A stretch of 64,000 bases of DNA from Bacteroidales bacterium. Lineage in GTDB: Bacteria; Bacteroidota; Bacteroidia; Bacteroidales; P3. Made by a program: the position numbers and the translations under genes. The number at the start of each line of letters is the position of its first letter. Position 1 is the stretch's first letter. The stretch is taken from positions 1 to 64,000 of the forward strand of contig JAGAYN010000013.1 in NCBI GenBank assembly GCA_017940465.1, written 5' to 3'. A model generated the notes under the pieces. The model did no database searches. It was not told the origin of the DNA and saw nothing but the letters and a program-made list of their open reading frames with translations. Below are positions 9,445 through 17,281 of the stretch, piece by piece.

Positions 9445-10110
9445 TTATATAATATCGTTGGGGAAGGTTATCTTGGCGTTTTCGGGCGCGCCCTGCACGA
9501 TATGTATCGGCACATCACGGCGGTAGCGGTGCAGCACGCCACAGTCGTCGGTAGCCACGAAGGCCGGGTCCTGGCGGGCCTGGCGGTATGCCGACTTGAG
9601 GAGCGTGTAGCGGAACGCCTGCGGGGTCTGGGCGCAATAGTAGTCGGCGCGGGGCGGTATGTCGGCAATGCAGCCCTCCTCGACGCGGAAGAGGGTGTCG
9701 GTTGCAGGGACAGCCACCGCCACCGCCTCGTGCACCTCCAGGGCTTCCACCACACGCGACACCATGCTGGCCGTGACCCATGGCCGGGCTGCGTCGTGAA
9801 GCAGCAGGTTCAGCGGTTCGATGCCCTCGTAGTGGCTGACCGCGGCCAGCGACGACTGCCAGCGCTCGGCACCGCCATCGATGACAGCTCCCAGCTTGAC
9901 CCAGCGGCGACGTGCAGCCAACGCCTCGAAGTGCCGGCGCCATTCGGGATGCACCACCACCGCCACCTCGTCGATGGCAGGGTGGGCATCGAAGACATCC
10001 ACCGAGTGTTCTATCACCTCGCGTCCGGCCAGTTGCAGGAACTGCTTCGGCACATCCCCTCCCATACGGGAACCGGTACCGCCGGCCAAGACAACCGCCA
10101 CATGCTTCAT
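9445..10110 (-). CDS. ispD: IspD/TarI-family cytidylyltransferase
   Basis: A 221-residue protein, first gene of the tight minus-strand operon. The CTP-binding loop LAGGTGSRMGGDVPKQFL, HDAARPWV, VPATDTLF and the ending TQTPQAF-like block (AQTPQAFRY) with TDDCGVL are those of 2-C-methyl-D-erythritol 4-phosphate cytidylyltransferase in the MEP isoprenoid route. The related TarI makes CDP-ribitol for surface polymers, and the company of Kdo genes makes that alternative worth keeping in mind. No TarJ-like dehydrogenase is nearby, so IspD is preferred. Confidence 0.78.
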   Translation of the reverse strand: MKHVAVVLAGGTGSRMGGDVPKQFLQLAGREVIEHSVDVFDAHPAIDEVAVVVHPEWRRHFEALAARRRWVKLGAVIDGGAERWQSSLAAVSHYEGIEPLNLLLHDAARPWVTASMVSRVVEALEVHEAVAVAVPATDTLFRVEEGCIADIPPRADYYCAQTPQAFRYTLLKSAYRQARQDPAFVATDDCGVLHRYRRDVPIHIVQGAPENAKITFPNDII

Positions 10111-10124
10111 TGCAGTCTGTTTTT

Positions 10125-10209
10125 TTAGGTTATAGGTTAGGGGTTATAGGTCATGGAGGGAATCCATCAACCTCTATCTCCCTAACCTATAACCCATAAC
10201 CAATAACCT
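10125..10209. repeat. Inverted AACCTATAACC-type intergenic repeats
   Basis: TAGGTTATAGGTTAGGGG at the left is matched by CCTAACCTATAACCCATAACC on the right, so the two sides can fold into a long imperfect hairpin between the ispD start and the next minus-strand gene. The same word type (ATAACCCATAACCTATA) recurs at 59319-59352. It is a dispersed intergenic repeat; a role as an attenuator or terminator is possible but not shown. Confidence 0.6.
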
Positions 10210-10723
10210 ACTTCCCGGATTTATACACCATTGCGAACAATCCGCCCCAAAGCAGCAGGGCGAAGATCTGCAGCATCCAGTCGGTGCCGATGAGGACGGC
10301 GGGCGCAAGGAGGAGTGCCTTCAGGGCATAGTAGACCACCTTGCCGGCCAACGCGGCCACCATCACAGCCGGCAGGGCATGCCACCGGCGCGCCAGCACG
10401 GGCACCAGGGCGGCCACCACGGCCAGTTCGGCCATCATGCAGAAGACCCTGTCCCCGGCAGGCATCCCCACCAGGAGGTGCGACACGAGGGGCATGGCCA
10501 CGGCCAGGAGCAGGGCGTTCACCCGTTCCATACCCGCCCTGCGACCCACCAGCACCCCTGCCAGAAGCATGGCGAACATGGGGTTGAGGGTATAGAGCGG
10601 ATAAGCCATGGCGTGCGAAGCGGCCGGCACCAGGCAGGCGGCGGCCACCAGGACGGCATCGACGGCCACTGTCAGGCCGACGGCGCGGAGGGTTGCGGTT
10701 CTTGTCATAGTAGTTTCTTTCAT
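10208..10723 (-). CDS. Small integral membrane protein, unknown function
   Basis: A 171-residue protein made almost wholly of hydrophobic segments (about six), with short charged turns and a YKSGK tail. The GTDWMLQIFALLLWGGLFAMV end and Pro-rich helix starts resemble the S components of ECF vitamin transporters in general shape, but no specific family could be recognised. An ATG five codons downstream could be the start. It lies upstream of the Kdo operon in the same direction, separated from it by 97 nt of inverted repeats. Confidence 0.6.
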   Translation of the reverse strand: MKETTMTRTATLRAVGLTVAVDAVLVAAACLVPAASHAMAYPLYTLNPMFAMLLAGVLVGRRAGMERVNALLLAVAMPLVSHLLVGMPAGDRVFCMMAELAVVAALVPVLARRWHALPAVMVAALAGKVVYYALKALLLAPAVLIGTDWMLQIFALLLWGGLFAMVYKSGK

Positions 10724-10827
10724 TTATAATAATGTATATAACCCGCTGCCGCGGCATTTATTGTGCACCCTGTAAAAAAAAACTCAAAACCGGACCCCGA
10801 ACCCCCATGACGTGGGGAGGGACCCTG

Positions 10828-10898
10828 TAGGTATCCGGTAGGTATCCCCTAGGTATTTACTTCGACTGAGAACCGATATGACCCGATTTGAACCCCTT
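10828..10898 (+). repeat. Phased 11-bp triple-repeat element, copy 1
   Basis: Three direct 11-bp units (TAGGTATCCGG, TAGGTATCCCC, TAGGTATTTAC at 10828, 10839 and 10850) run straight into the conserved segment TTCGACTGAGAACCGATATG and then AC-rich TTTGAACCCCTT. The same arrangement occurs at 50353-50423 and 60550-60620. It lies about 100 nt upstream of the DUF2490 start. Confidence 0.8.
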
Positions 10899-10959
10899 GT
10901 GCGAAAAAAGTTCTTCCGGCAGACAATAAAATATTCTTTTTCGCGTAATTACAGGCACT

Positions 10960-11604
10960 ATGAAACACCGCCTCACCCTTCTGCTGGCCCTTGCCGCCAG
11001 CCTCGCCGCCGCCGCACAGGACGGCAACCTCGGCACCTGGGCCAGCGTCCAGGCCAGCCACTCGTGGAACAAAACCTGGTACGGGAGCCTGCGCCTCGAA
11101 CACCGCTCCCTCACCGCCACCGACGCCCAGGGCCGGCGGGGCGACCTCGGCCTCGACCTCTGGTTCGCCCGCGCCACCGTCGGCGCCAAGCTGCTCCCCT
11201 GGCTCAAGGCCGACCTCGGGATGGACCGCGTCCAGAACCCCGACACCTACAAGCTGCGCCTCCTCCCCAGCGCCACCCTCACCCTCAAGCAGGGCCACCT
11301 CACCGCCTCGCTGCGCGAACGCTACGTGGCCTCCTTCACCCCCTCGGCCGACGCCGCGAACCAGTGGAGCCACGTCCTCCGTTCCTACCTCAAGGTAGGC
11401 TACCACGCCCCGGGGCACCTCCTGGCACCCTACCTCGCCGTCGAACTCTACGCCTGGGAACAATGGCAGAAGACGCACCATTTCGCCGGCGTGCAGCTGA
11501 GAATCAGCTCCCGCAGCACCCTCGACCTCTTCTACCTCTTCGCCACCGACAAGAAAAAGCCCGACGCCCACATCCTCGGCCTCGGATACGACATAAATAT
11601 TTGA
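10960..11604 (+). CDS. DUF2490 family outer-membrane beta-barrel-like protein
   Basis: A 214-residue exported protein. A clear signal peptide (MKHRLTLLLALAASLAAAAQ) is followed by alternating hydrophobic strands such as WYGSLRLEHRSL, LTASLRERYVASF and FAGVQLRISSRSTLDLFYLF, ending in GLGYDINI with a terminal Ile, typical of small outer-membrane barrels. The pattern and length fit DUF2490, which has no known function. A copy of the 11-bp triple-repeat element lies just upstream; a MORN-repeat gene follows after 24 nt in the same direction. Confidence 0.75.
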   Translation: MKHRLTLLLALAASLAAAAQDGNLGTWASVQASHSWNKTWYGSLRLEHRSLTATDAQGRRGDLGLDLWFARATVGAKLLPWLKADLGMDRVQNPDTYKLRLLPSATLTLKQGHLTASLRERYVASFTPSADAANQWSHVLRSYLKVGYHAPGHLLAPYLAVELYAWEQWQKTHHFAGVQLRISSRSTLDLFYLFATDKKKPDAHILGLGYDINI

Positions 11605-11628
11605 AAAACAACATAAAAACACCCACGC

Positions 11629-12660
11629 ATGAAATCCGCCACAAGCCTCCTGACGGCCGTCGCCACCCTGTGCCTCTGCACCGCCGTCGCCTCCGCACAG
11701 AACACCGTCGACAGCCAGGGCCTCCGCCAAGGCCACTGGATCCGCACCGACAAGGACGGCACCAAACTCTTTGAAGCCGACTACGTGGACGGCCTCGAAA
11801 CCGGCACCAGCACCTACTACTACCCCTCCGGCCTCGTCCGCATACGCAACACCTACTCCATCCCCGGCGTGCGCTGCGCCCACGAAGCCTTCGACGAGCA
11901 AGGACGCCTCCTCGCCACCGGCGAATACCTGCAGCGCAACCGCGACGGACTCTGGAAATTCTACGCCGCCGACGGACACCTCGTCAAGGAAGCCTACTAC
12001 AGCATGGGCATCAAGGAAGGCCAGCACACCGTCTTCGACAACCAGGGCGACACCGCCGAAATCACCCACTGGCACAACAACCAGCGCCAGGGCCGCTGGT
12101 GGCGCCGCCTCGGCACAAAAGGCTACATCACAGGCAACTACATCGACGGCAACATGGAAGGCCAGCTCTTGGAATACGACGACCAGGGCCGCGTGGCACG
12201 CGAGGGCAACTACCTCCGCGGCCTCAAGCACGGCTCCTACCGCATCTTCGAGCAAGGCACACTCTCCGTCGACGAACGCTGGAACCACGGCCTCATGAGC
12301 GAACGCAAGATACGCCTCCTCTGCCCCGAGGAACGCTTCGTCTCCATCTTCGACATCGCCTGCCTCGCACCCATGGGCAAGAACCGCGTGGCCGTCTACC
12401 TCAAGGACGGCTCCAAACTCGTCGCACAAGAGGGCGCCGACGCCGTCTACGCACGCATCGGCAACAGCCACTTCAGCCTCGCCAACCGCAAAGGGCGCAT
12501 CATGGTGGCCGCGGACTGCATCCAGGGCCTCGGCAAAGACAACGAGGGACGCGACATACTGCTGCTCGACCCCAGGCCCGACTTCACCATCTTCCCCGAC
12601 GAGGACGGCATCAAGATGGCCTCCCTGCGCCAACACCCCATCCCCGCCGACGAAGATTGA
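11629..12660 (+). CDS. MORN-repeat (YwqK-like) exported protein
   Basis: A 343-residue protein with a signal peptide ending VASAQ and a string of MORN-type repeats between about residues 25 and 225: GLRQGHWIRTDKDG, DGLETGTSTYYYPSG, QRNRDGLWKFYAADG, MGIKEGQHTVFDNQG and NQRQGRWWRRLGTKG. These repeats form antiparallel hairpins; in Bacteroidetes such proteins are often labelled YwqK-like but their role is unknown. The last 120 residues are not MORN-like and were not recognised. Its 3' end meets the terminator of a candidate small RNA on the opposite strand. Confidence 0.75.
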   Translation: MKSATSLLTAVATLCLCTAVASAQNTVDSQGLRQGHWIRTDKDGTKLFEADYVDGLETGTSTYYYPSGLVRIRNTYSIPGVRCAHEAFDEQGRLLATGEYLQRNRDGLWKFYAADGHLVKEAYYSMGIKEGQHTVFDNQGDTAEITHWHNNQRQGRWWRRLGTKGYITGNYIDGNMEGQLLEYDDQGRVAREGNYLRGLKHGSYRIFEQGTLSVDERWNHGLMSERKIRLLCPEERFVSIFDIACLAPMGKNRVAVYLKDGSKLVAQEGADAVYARIGNSHFSLANRKGRIMVAADCIQGLGKDNEGRDILLLDPRPDFTIFPDEDGIKMASLRQHPIPADED

Positions 12661-12682
12661 CCCCTCACGGCACACCACATAC

Positions 12683-12824
12683 AAAAAAAGAAGCGGGCCG
12701 CCGAGACGGGCAGCCCACTTCCTCCATTAAACACTATTACGAAATCCAAAATTTAGAAGGTATTTTGGAAACCTTTTAACGCTGATTTTCAATCACTCAG
12801 ACTGAATTATCTCTCTCGAATTAC
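12683..12824 (-). ncRNA. Candidate small RNA, promoter to terminator
   Basis: On the minus strand a promoter (TATCTTTG at 12829-12836, TTG 21 nt further upstream at 12858-12860) is followed by about 110 nt without an open frame, a 7-bp hairpin at 12746-12768 (CCAAAAT/ATTTTGG), then a GC-rich hairpin at 12691-12720 and seven Us (12683-12689). That is a complete transcription unit of about 140 nt. The hairpin also stops the convergent MORN gene. No known RNA family was recognised. Confidence 0.5.
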
Positions 12825-12828
12825 GATG

Positions 12829-12860
12829 CAAAGATACGCACAATCCCCGACACGAAACAA
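12829..12860 (-). promoter_or_regulatory. Promoter of the small RNA candidate
   Basis: Minus-strand TATCTTTG at 12829-12836 with TTG at 12858-12860, spacing 21 nt. No protein gene starts downstream of it on that strand. Confidence 0.6.
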
Positions 12861-12914
12861 TACCAGCATACCGAAACGGAAAATTTCGGCCCTGAAACGG
12901 CAAAAACCCTACAC

Positions 12915-14120
12915 ATGCGCATAGCGGCACACACTCTGGGATGCAAGCTGAACTACGCCGAAACGGCCGACCACCTGCGCCGCATGGCCGCCGAAGGACA
13001 CGAGGTGGTGGACTGGACCGCCGAAGCCGACCTCTACTTGGTGAACACCTGCACCGTCACCGCCGTGGCCGAGAAAAAATGCCGCGCCGCCATCCGCCAG
13101 GCACACCGCCGCAACCCGCAGGCACAAATCGTCGTCATGGGTTGCTTCGCACAGACCGCCGCCGCCGAAATCGCAGCCATGCCCGGCGTCACACAGGTCC
13201 TCGGCAACGAAAGCAAGCCCCTCCTCTCCTACTCCGGCGCCTCGCGCAACGACCGCACCCGCACCTTCTTCAAAATCCAGGACGGATGCGACTACTTCTG
13301 CTCCTACTGCGCCATCCCCTACGCCCGCGGACGCTCACGCTCCGCCTCCATCGAGGAGACACTCTGCGCCGCACGCCGCATCGCCGCCACAGGCGCCAAG
13401 GAGGTGGTCCTCACCGGCGTGAACACCGGCACCTTCGGACAGCACTCCGGCGAAAGCTTCCTCGACCTCCTGCGCGGACTGGACGCCGTGGACGGTATCC
13501 TCCGCTACCGCATCTCCAGCATCGAACCCAACCTGCTCTCCGACGACATCATCGACTTCGTCGCCTCCAGCCGCGCCTTCCTCCCTCACTTCCACATCCC
13601 ACTCCAGGCCGGAAGCGACCATGTGCTCCGCCTCATGCGACGCCGCTACGACACCGCCCTCTACGCCGCCAAGCTGCAGCGCATCAAACAGGCCATGCCC
13701 GACGCCTGCATCGCCGCCGACATCATCGCCGGCTTCAACGGCGAGAGCGAAGACGAGTTCCGCAAGACGCTCCGCTTCGTCGACAGCAACCCCATCTCCT
13801 ACCTCCACGTCTTCACCTACAGCGACCGCCCCGGCACCGCCGCCATGCGTCTGGACGAGAAAATCCCCGTCGCCGTGCGCCACGAACACACGCGGCAGCT
13901 CCTCCACCTGTCGGAACAGAAACATGCAGCCTTCATCCAAAGCCAGCTGGGCAAGGTGCGGCCCGTCCTCTGGGAAAGCACCGACCACCAAGGCCACCTC
14001 GAAGGCTGGACCGACAACTACATCCGCCTCCGCCGCCCCTACGACCCCCAAAGGGTGAACACGGTGGAACCCCTGCTGCTCACCCGCGACAACATAGCCA
14101 AAGAGGCCGCCTCGACATGA
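12915..14120 (+). CDS. mtaB: tRNA t6A37 methylthiotransferase MtaB
   Basis: A 401-residue radical SAM enzyme that adds a methylthio group to t6A at position 37 of ANN-reading tRNAs. The N-terminal UPF0004 domain carries the extra cluster Cys residues in LGCKLNYAE, VNTCTVT and VMGCFAQ; the radical SAM core has DGCDYFCSYCAIPYARG (C-x3-C-x2-C); a TRAM-like tail follows. LGCKLN rather than LGCSKNTVD separates it from RimO, which is also present at 51936. The stop codon lies inside its own terminator hairpin. Confidence 0.92.
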   Translation: MRIAAHTLGCKLNYAETADHLRRMAAEGHEVVDWTAEADLYLVNTCTVTAVAEKKCRAAIRQAHRRNPQAQIVVMGCFAQTAAAEIAAMPGVTQVLGNESKPLLSYSGASRNDRTRTFFKIQDGCDYFCSYCAIPYARGRSRSASIEETLCAARRIAATGAKEVVLTGVNTGTFGQHSGESFLDLLRGLDAVDGILRYRISSIEPNLLSDDIIDFVASSRAFLPHFHIPLQAGSDHVLRLMRRRYDTALYAAKLQRIKQAMPDACIAADIIAGFNGESEDEFRKTLRFVDSNPISYLHVFTYSDRPGTAAMRLDEKIPVAVRHEHTRQLLHLSEQKHAAFIQSQLGKVRPVLWESTDHQGHLEGWTDNYIRLRRPYDPQRVNTVEPLLLTRDNIAKEAAST

Positions 14121-14137
14121 GGCGGCCTCCTTTCTTT
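14103..14137 (+). terminator. Terminator of mtaB
   Basis: An 11-bp perfect stem (GAGGCCGCCTC, loop GACAT, GAGGCGGCCTC) followed by CTTTCTTT. The mtaB stop codon sits at the base of the loop. The convergent aquaporin gene ends 22 nt further on, so it may work both ways. Confidence 0.8.
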
Positions 14138-14158
14138 CAGATCGTTGCGAGGAAGTTC

Positions 14159-14878
14159 TTACTTGCTCTCCTTGCAACCGCCGAGCCACTTGTAGCAGAG
14201 GCCGGCCAGGGCGGCACCGACGAGCGGGGCCACGATGAAGAGCCACAGCTGGCCGCAGGCGCTCCAGCCTTCGGCATTGCTGAACAGCGCCTGGCTCAGC
14301 GAGCGGGCAGGGTTGACGCTGGTGTTGGTCAGGGGGATGGAGATGAGGTGGATGAGGGTCAGCGTGAGACCGATGGCCAGACCGCCGAACTTGCCGTTGG
14401 CATGGCGGCTGTCAGTAACGCCCAGGATAACCATCAGGAACACAAAGGTCAGCAGGCACTCCACCAGGAAGGCTCCGCCGGCGCTGAGGCTCAGGTAGTC
14501 GGCATTGCCGGTGGCGGCAGCAAACTCGGCACCGTAGCCATTGGCGGCGAAAACACCCGTGGCACCCAGGCCGGCAGCATTCCAGATGCAGAGCAGCACG
14601 GCGCCAGCAATGACGGCACCCACGCATTGAGCCACCCAGTAGAGGAGCATGTCCTTCAAGCTCATGCGGCCATTGACGAACACACCGAGCGAAACGGCGG
14701 GATTGAGGTGAGCGCCGCTGATATGGCCGACGCCGTAGGCCATAGCCACAACGGTGAGACCGAAGGCGAGGGCCACGCCGAGGAAGCCCACATGGCCGAA
14801 CAGCGCAGTGCCGCAGCCACCCAGGACAAGCCAGAATGTGCCAAGACATTCGGCAAACATTTTGTTGGTAATCTTCAT
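14159..14878 (-). CDS. aqpZ: Aquaporin, AqpZ type
   Basis: A 239-residue channel of the MIP family with six membrane helices and two half-helices. Both NPA-type boxes are visible: SGAHLNPAVSLG (about residue 65) and TSVNPARSLSQALF (about residue 188). The short loops and the AECLGTFWLVLGGCG start match bacterial water channels of the AqpZ type instead of glycerol facilitators. It is a single-gene unit facing mtaB; the AT-rich leader at 14879-14945 shows no good -7 box. Confidence 0.92.
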   Translation of the reverse strand: MKITNKMFAECLGTFWLVLGGCGTALFGHVGFLGVALAFGLTVVAMAYGVGHISGAHLNPAVSLGVFVNGRMSLKDMLLYWVAQCVGAVIAGAVLLCIWNAAGLGATGVFAANGYGAEFAAATGNADYLSLSAGGAFLVECLLTFVFLMVILGVTDSRHANGKFGGLAIGLTLTLIHLISIPLTNTSVNPARSLSQALFSNAEGWSACGQLWLFIVAPLVGAALAGLCYKWLGGCKESK

Positions 14879-14969
14879 AATTTTAAAGTTTTTAAGGTTT
14901 ATAATTGCCGCTTTAACGAAATATTAACTTAAATATTGTGATGCCGATGTAAAAAATATTTTGGCAGCA

Positions 14970-15650
14970 TCAGCCAATGCGTGTCCAGTCGATGGGCGGC
15001 TGCCCCTGCTGTGCCAGCAGGGCATTGCACTGCGAGAAGTGGCGGCAGCCGAAGAAACCGCGGTAGGCCGAAAGGGGCGAAGGGTGAGGCGCGGTGAGTA
15101 TGTGGTGGCGAGACGGGTCGATAAGGCTTTTCTTGGCGATGGCATAGCTGCCCCACAGGAGGAAGACTATGCCCGTGCGCTGAGCGGAGAGGGCGCTGAT
15201 GGCGGCATCGGTGAACTGCTCCCACCCGTGCCGCTGGTGGCTGCCGGCCTGGTGGGCGCGGACGGTGAGCGTGGCGTTGAGGAGCAGCACCCCCTGGTCG
15301 GCCCAGCCGGTGAGGTCGCCGCCGGTGGCGGGAATGGCCGTGCCGAGGTCGGTGTTGATTTCGGTGATGATATTGACCAGCGAGGGAGGCACCTTCACCC
15401 CCTGCGGCACCGAGAAGCAGAGACCCATGGCCTGGCCGGGCTCGTGGTAGGGGTCCTGACCGAGGATGACCACGCGGACGCGGTCGAAGGGCGTGTGGTC
15501 GAAGGCGTTGAATATCTTGCTGCCAGGTGGATAGCAGGTATACTGCCGGCGCTCGGCCATGAGGAACTCTTTCAACTGTGCGAAATAGGGAGCCTCGAAC
15601 TGCGTCCGCAGCACTTCGTACCAAGAGCGGTCAATCTTGACTGTGCTCAT
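14970..15650 (-). CDS. ung: Uracil-DNA glycosylase
   Basis: A 226-residue family 1 UDG that removes uracil from DNA. Catalytic motifs are intact: VVILGQDPYHEPGQAMGLCFSV split as GQDPYH (Asp and Tyr), LLLNATLTVRAHQAGSH, and the Leu-intercalation loop HPSPLSAYRGFFGCRHF. The ATG at 15650 is chosen because it begins the domain and overlaps the upstream stop as ATGA; the same frame runs on upstream only as a shadow of the MBL gene. It is co-translated with that gene. Confidence 0.93.
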   Translation of the reverse strand: MSTVKIDRSWYEVLRTQFEAPYFAQLKEFLMAERRQYTCYPPGSKIFNAFDHTPFDRVRVVILGQDPYHEPGQAMGLCFSVPQGVKVPPSLVNIITEINTDLGTAIPATGGDLTGWADQGVLLLNATLTVRAHQAGSHQRHGWEQFTDAAISALSAQRTGIVFLLWGSYAIAKKSLIDPSRHHILTAPHPSPLSAYRGFFGCRHFSQCNALLAQQGQPPIDWTRIG

Positions 15651-16288
15651 TGAAGGAAAGAATTGAACTTCTTCTCCTTGCCCACCTGACTGGCCACGCC
15701 GTGGCCGGGGAGGACGGTGTAGCCGTCTGGCAGGGAGAGGATGCGCTCCTTGATCTTGGAGACGAGCAACTGATAGTCGCCGCCCGGCAGGTCGGTGCGG
15801 CCGATGCTGAAGTGGAAGAGGGCATCGCCGGTGAGGACCGACTGGCAGTCCGGAAGGACAAAACAGAGGGAACCCGGACAATGGCCGGGCACATAGCGGC
15901 ACTCGATAGAGGAAGTGCCCAGGGGAAGGACCTGGCCGTCCTCGAGCGGTCGGCAGTCGAGATCATCCATATTGTCCACCGCGAACCCCATCAAGGAGCC
16001 GTAGGCCTCGGCCTGGCAGAGCAGCTTGCGGCCCTCAGCGTGCATCGACACGGGGAGACCGTAGGCTTGGCAGGCCTGGCGCAGGCCGGCGATGTGGTCC
16101 ACATGGGCGTGGGTGAGGAGGATGTACTTGGGCTGCAGCCCGTTGTCGGCAAGGAAGTGGCCGAGCAACTCATCCTCCGCAGAGGAACTGCATGCAGGGT
16201 CGACGAGGGCGCACTCTCGGCTGCCCTCGTCGACCACCACATAACAGTTTACTTCGTAGTGGTTAAACAAGAATTGTTTGACAACCAC
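15647..16288 (-). CDS. MBL-fold metallohydrolase (glyoxalase II-like)
   Basis: A 213-residue soluble enzyme. The metallo-beta-lactamase signature THAHVDHIAG (about 59-68) supplies the zinc ligands, with further ligands in VPGHCPGS and GDALF and the last His in VLPGHG. Proteins of this size in Bacteroidetes are annotated as hydroxyacylglutathione hydrolase-like, but substrates are seldom known. The start appears to be GTG at 16288, since no ATG precedes the domain. It begins 19 nt after the T9SS protein gene and overlaps ung by four bases. Confidence 0.85.
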   Translation of the reverse strand: MVVKQFLFNHYEVNCYVVVDEGSRECALVDPACSSSAEDELLGHFLADNGLQPKYILLTHAHVDHIAGLRQACQAYGLPVSMHAEGRKLLCQAEAYGSLMGFAVDNMDDLDCRPLEDGQVLPLGTSSIECRYVPGHCPGSLCFVLPDCQSVLTGDALFHFSIGRTDLPGGDYQLLVSKIKERILSLPDGYTVLPGHGVASQVGKEKKFNSFLQ

Positions 16289-16307
16289 TTCTGTAGGGCG
16301 TGTGTGG

Positions 16308-17228
16308 TTACTTCACAATGAGATGCTTGGTAGTGATGCCGCCTTTGGTCTTCATGCGGACAACATAGTTGCCGGCAGCGAAGCCAGAGACATTGACCTG
16401 GTGCTGGATGCCGCTGGCCTTCTCGGAGTAGACCACCTGGCCATTCATGCTGATGATGTCCACCTGCTCCAAACCGGCACCGGAAGCCACAGTCACGCGC
16501 TCGGTAGCAACGCTGGGATAGACGGTGGACATATTGTCAAGGTCAACCTGAGCGACGCTGACATCATCGCCAACCTCAACAACGGGATAGATATAGAGGG
16601 CGATACCCTCCATGTTCCAATACGGAGCCACATCAAACCAGTTATAGCCACCCTGCTGGGTCAGCGAGTAGCTGCGGGTAAGGTGGATGGTGTCATTAGG
16701 GTCGTTAGGATTAGTAAAATCATTGCTGCAGCCATCCGGCGTGTGGTAGATAAAATGCCAAGGAGTGGCATTCTTGGTGGCAGCAGTGTAGGTAGGCACG
16801 GCGATAGCTGCCCAGAATGCCTCTGTAGTGGCAGGGGTCGGGAAGACCATCTGAGTGTAGGTTTGGGTGGAGATGTCACTGGTATGATAGGTTCCCTCTG
16901 CTAAAACATTCTCGAAGGATACGTCATACAGGCGGAACCAAGGGGCAGCATTGACGGTGGAATTTTCATTGCCGTTACCCATATAAACGTACATACCCAC
17001 CACCTTCATGGGGTTCTGGAATGCCATAAACTGGGCGTAGGCCGAGTCTTCGTAGGCGTTGGTACCAGTCACAAATGAGGTTTCGTCTTCTTGTGCCGTA
17101 TAGACGGTCATATTCAGCCCTTGGCTTCCCCGGGCGCATGACGGCATGAAATTGTAGGGCTCGGCATTCTGTGCCATGGCACCAATCGTCAGCACGAGGG
17201 CCGACAGGAAAAGAGTAACTTTCTTCAT
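16308..17228 (-). CDS. Exported protein with type IX secretion sorting domain
   Basis: A 306-residue protein. A signal peptide (MKKVTLFLSALVLTIGAMAQ) leads into a beta-rich body of unknown family with several aromatic strands. The last 75 or so residues, starting YPSVATERVTV and running through VDIISMNGQVVY, LNV-like strands and GNYVVRMKTKGG to TKHLIVK, are a typical T9SS C-terminal domain, so the protein should cross the outer membrane and be anchored or released there. It follows lysS after 53 nt on the same strand. Confidence 0.8.
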   Translation of the reverse strand: MKKVTLFLSALVLTIGAMAQNAEPYNFMPSCARGSQGLNMTVYTAQEDETSFVTGTNAYEDSAYAQFMAFQNPMKVVGMYVYMGNGNENSTVNAAPWFRLYDVSFENVLAEGTYHTSDISTQTYTQMVFPTPATTEAFWAAIAVPTYTAATKNATPWHFIYHTPDGCSNDFTNPNDPNDTIHLTRSYSLTQQGGYNWFDVAPYWNMEGIALYIYPVVEVGDDVSVAQVDLDNMSTVYPSVATERVTVASGAGLEQVDIISMNGQVVYSEKASGIQHQVNVSGFAAGNYVVRMKTKGGITTKHLIVK

Positions 17229-17281
17229 GTTTTTTGTTTTTGTACTGTTAATAATGTTTGGATTAATAATTGTGTTTCTCT

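Noticed and set aside
10828..10898. tRNA-like T-arm (GGGTTCAAAT on the reverse strand) in the repeat element
   Set aside because: No acceptor or anticodon arm can be formed around it.
12915..14120. MiaB instead of MtaB
   Set aside because: The N-terminal LGCKLNYAE motif and length fit MtaB; RimO is the second paralogue here.
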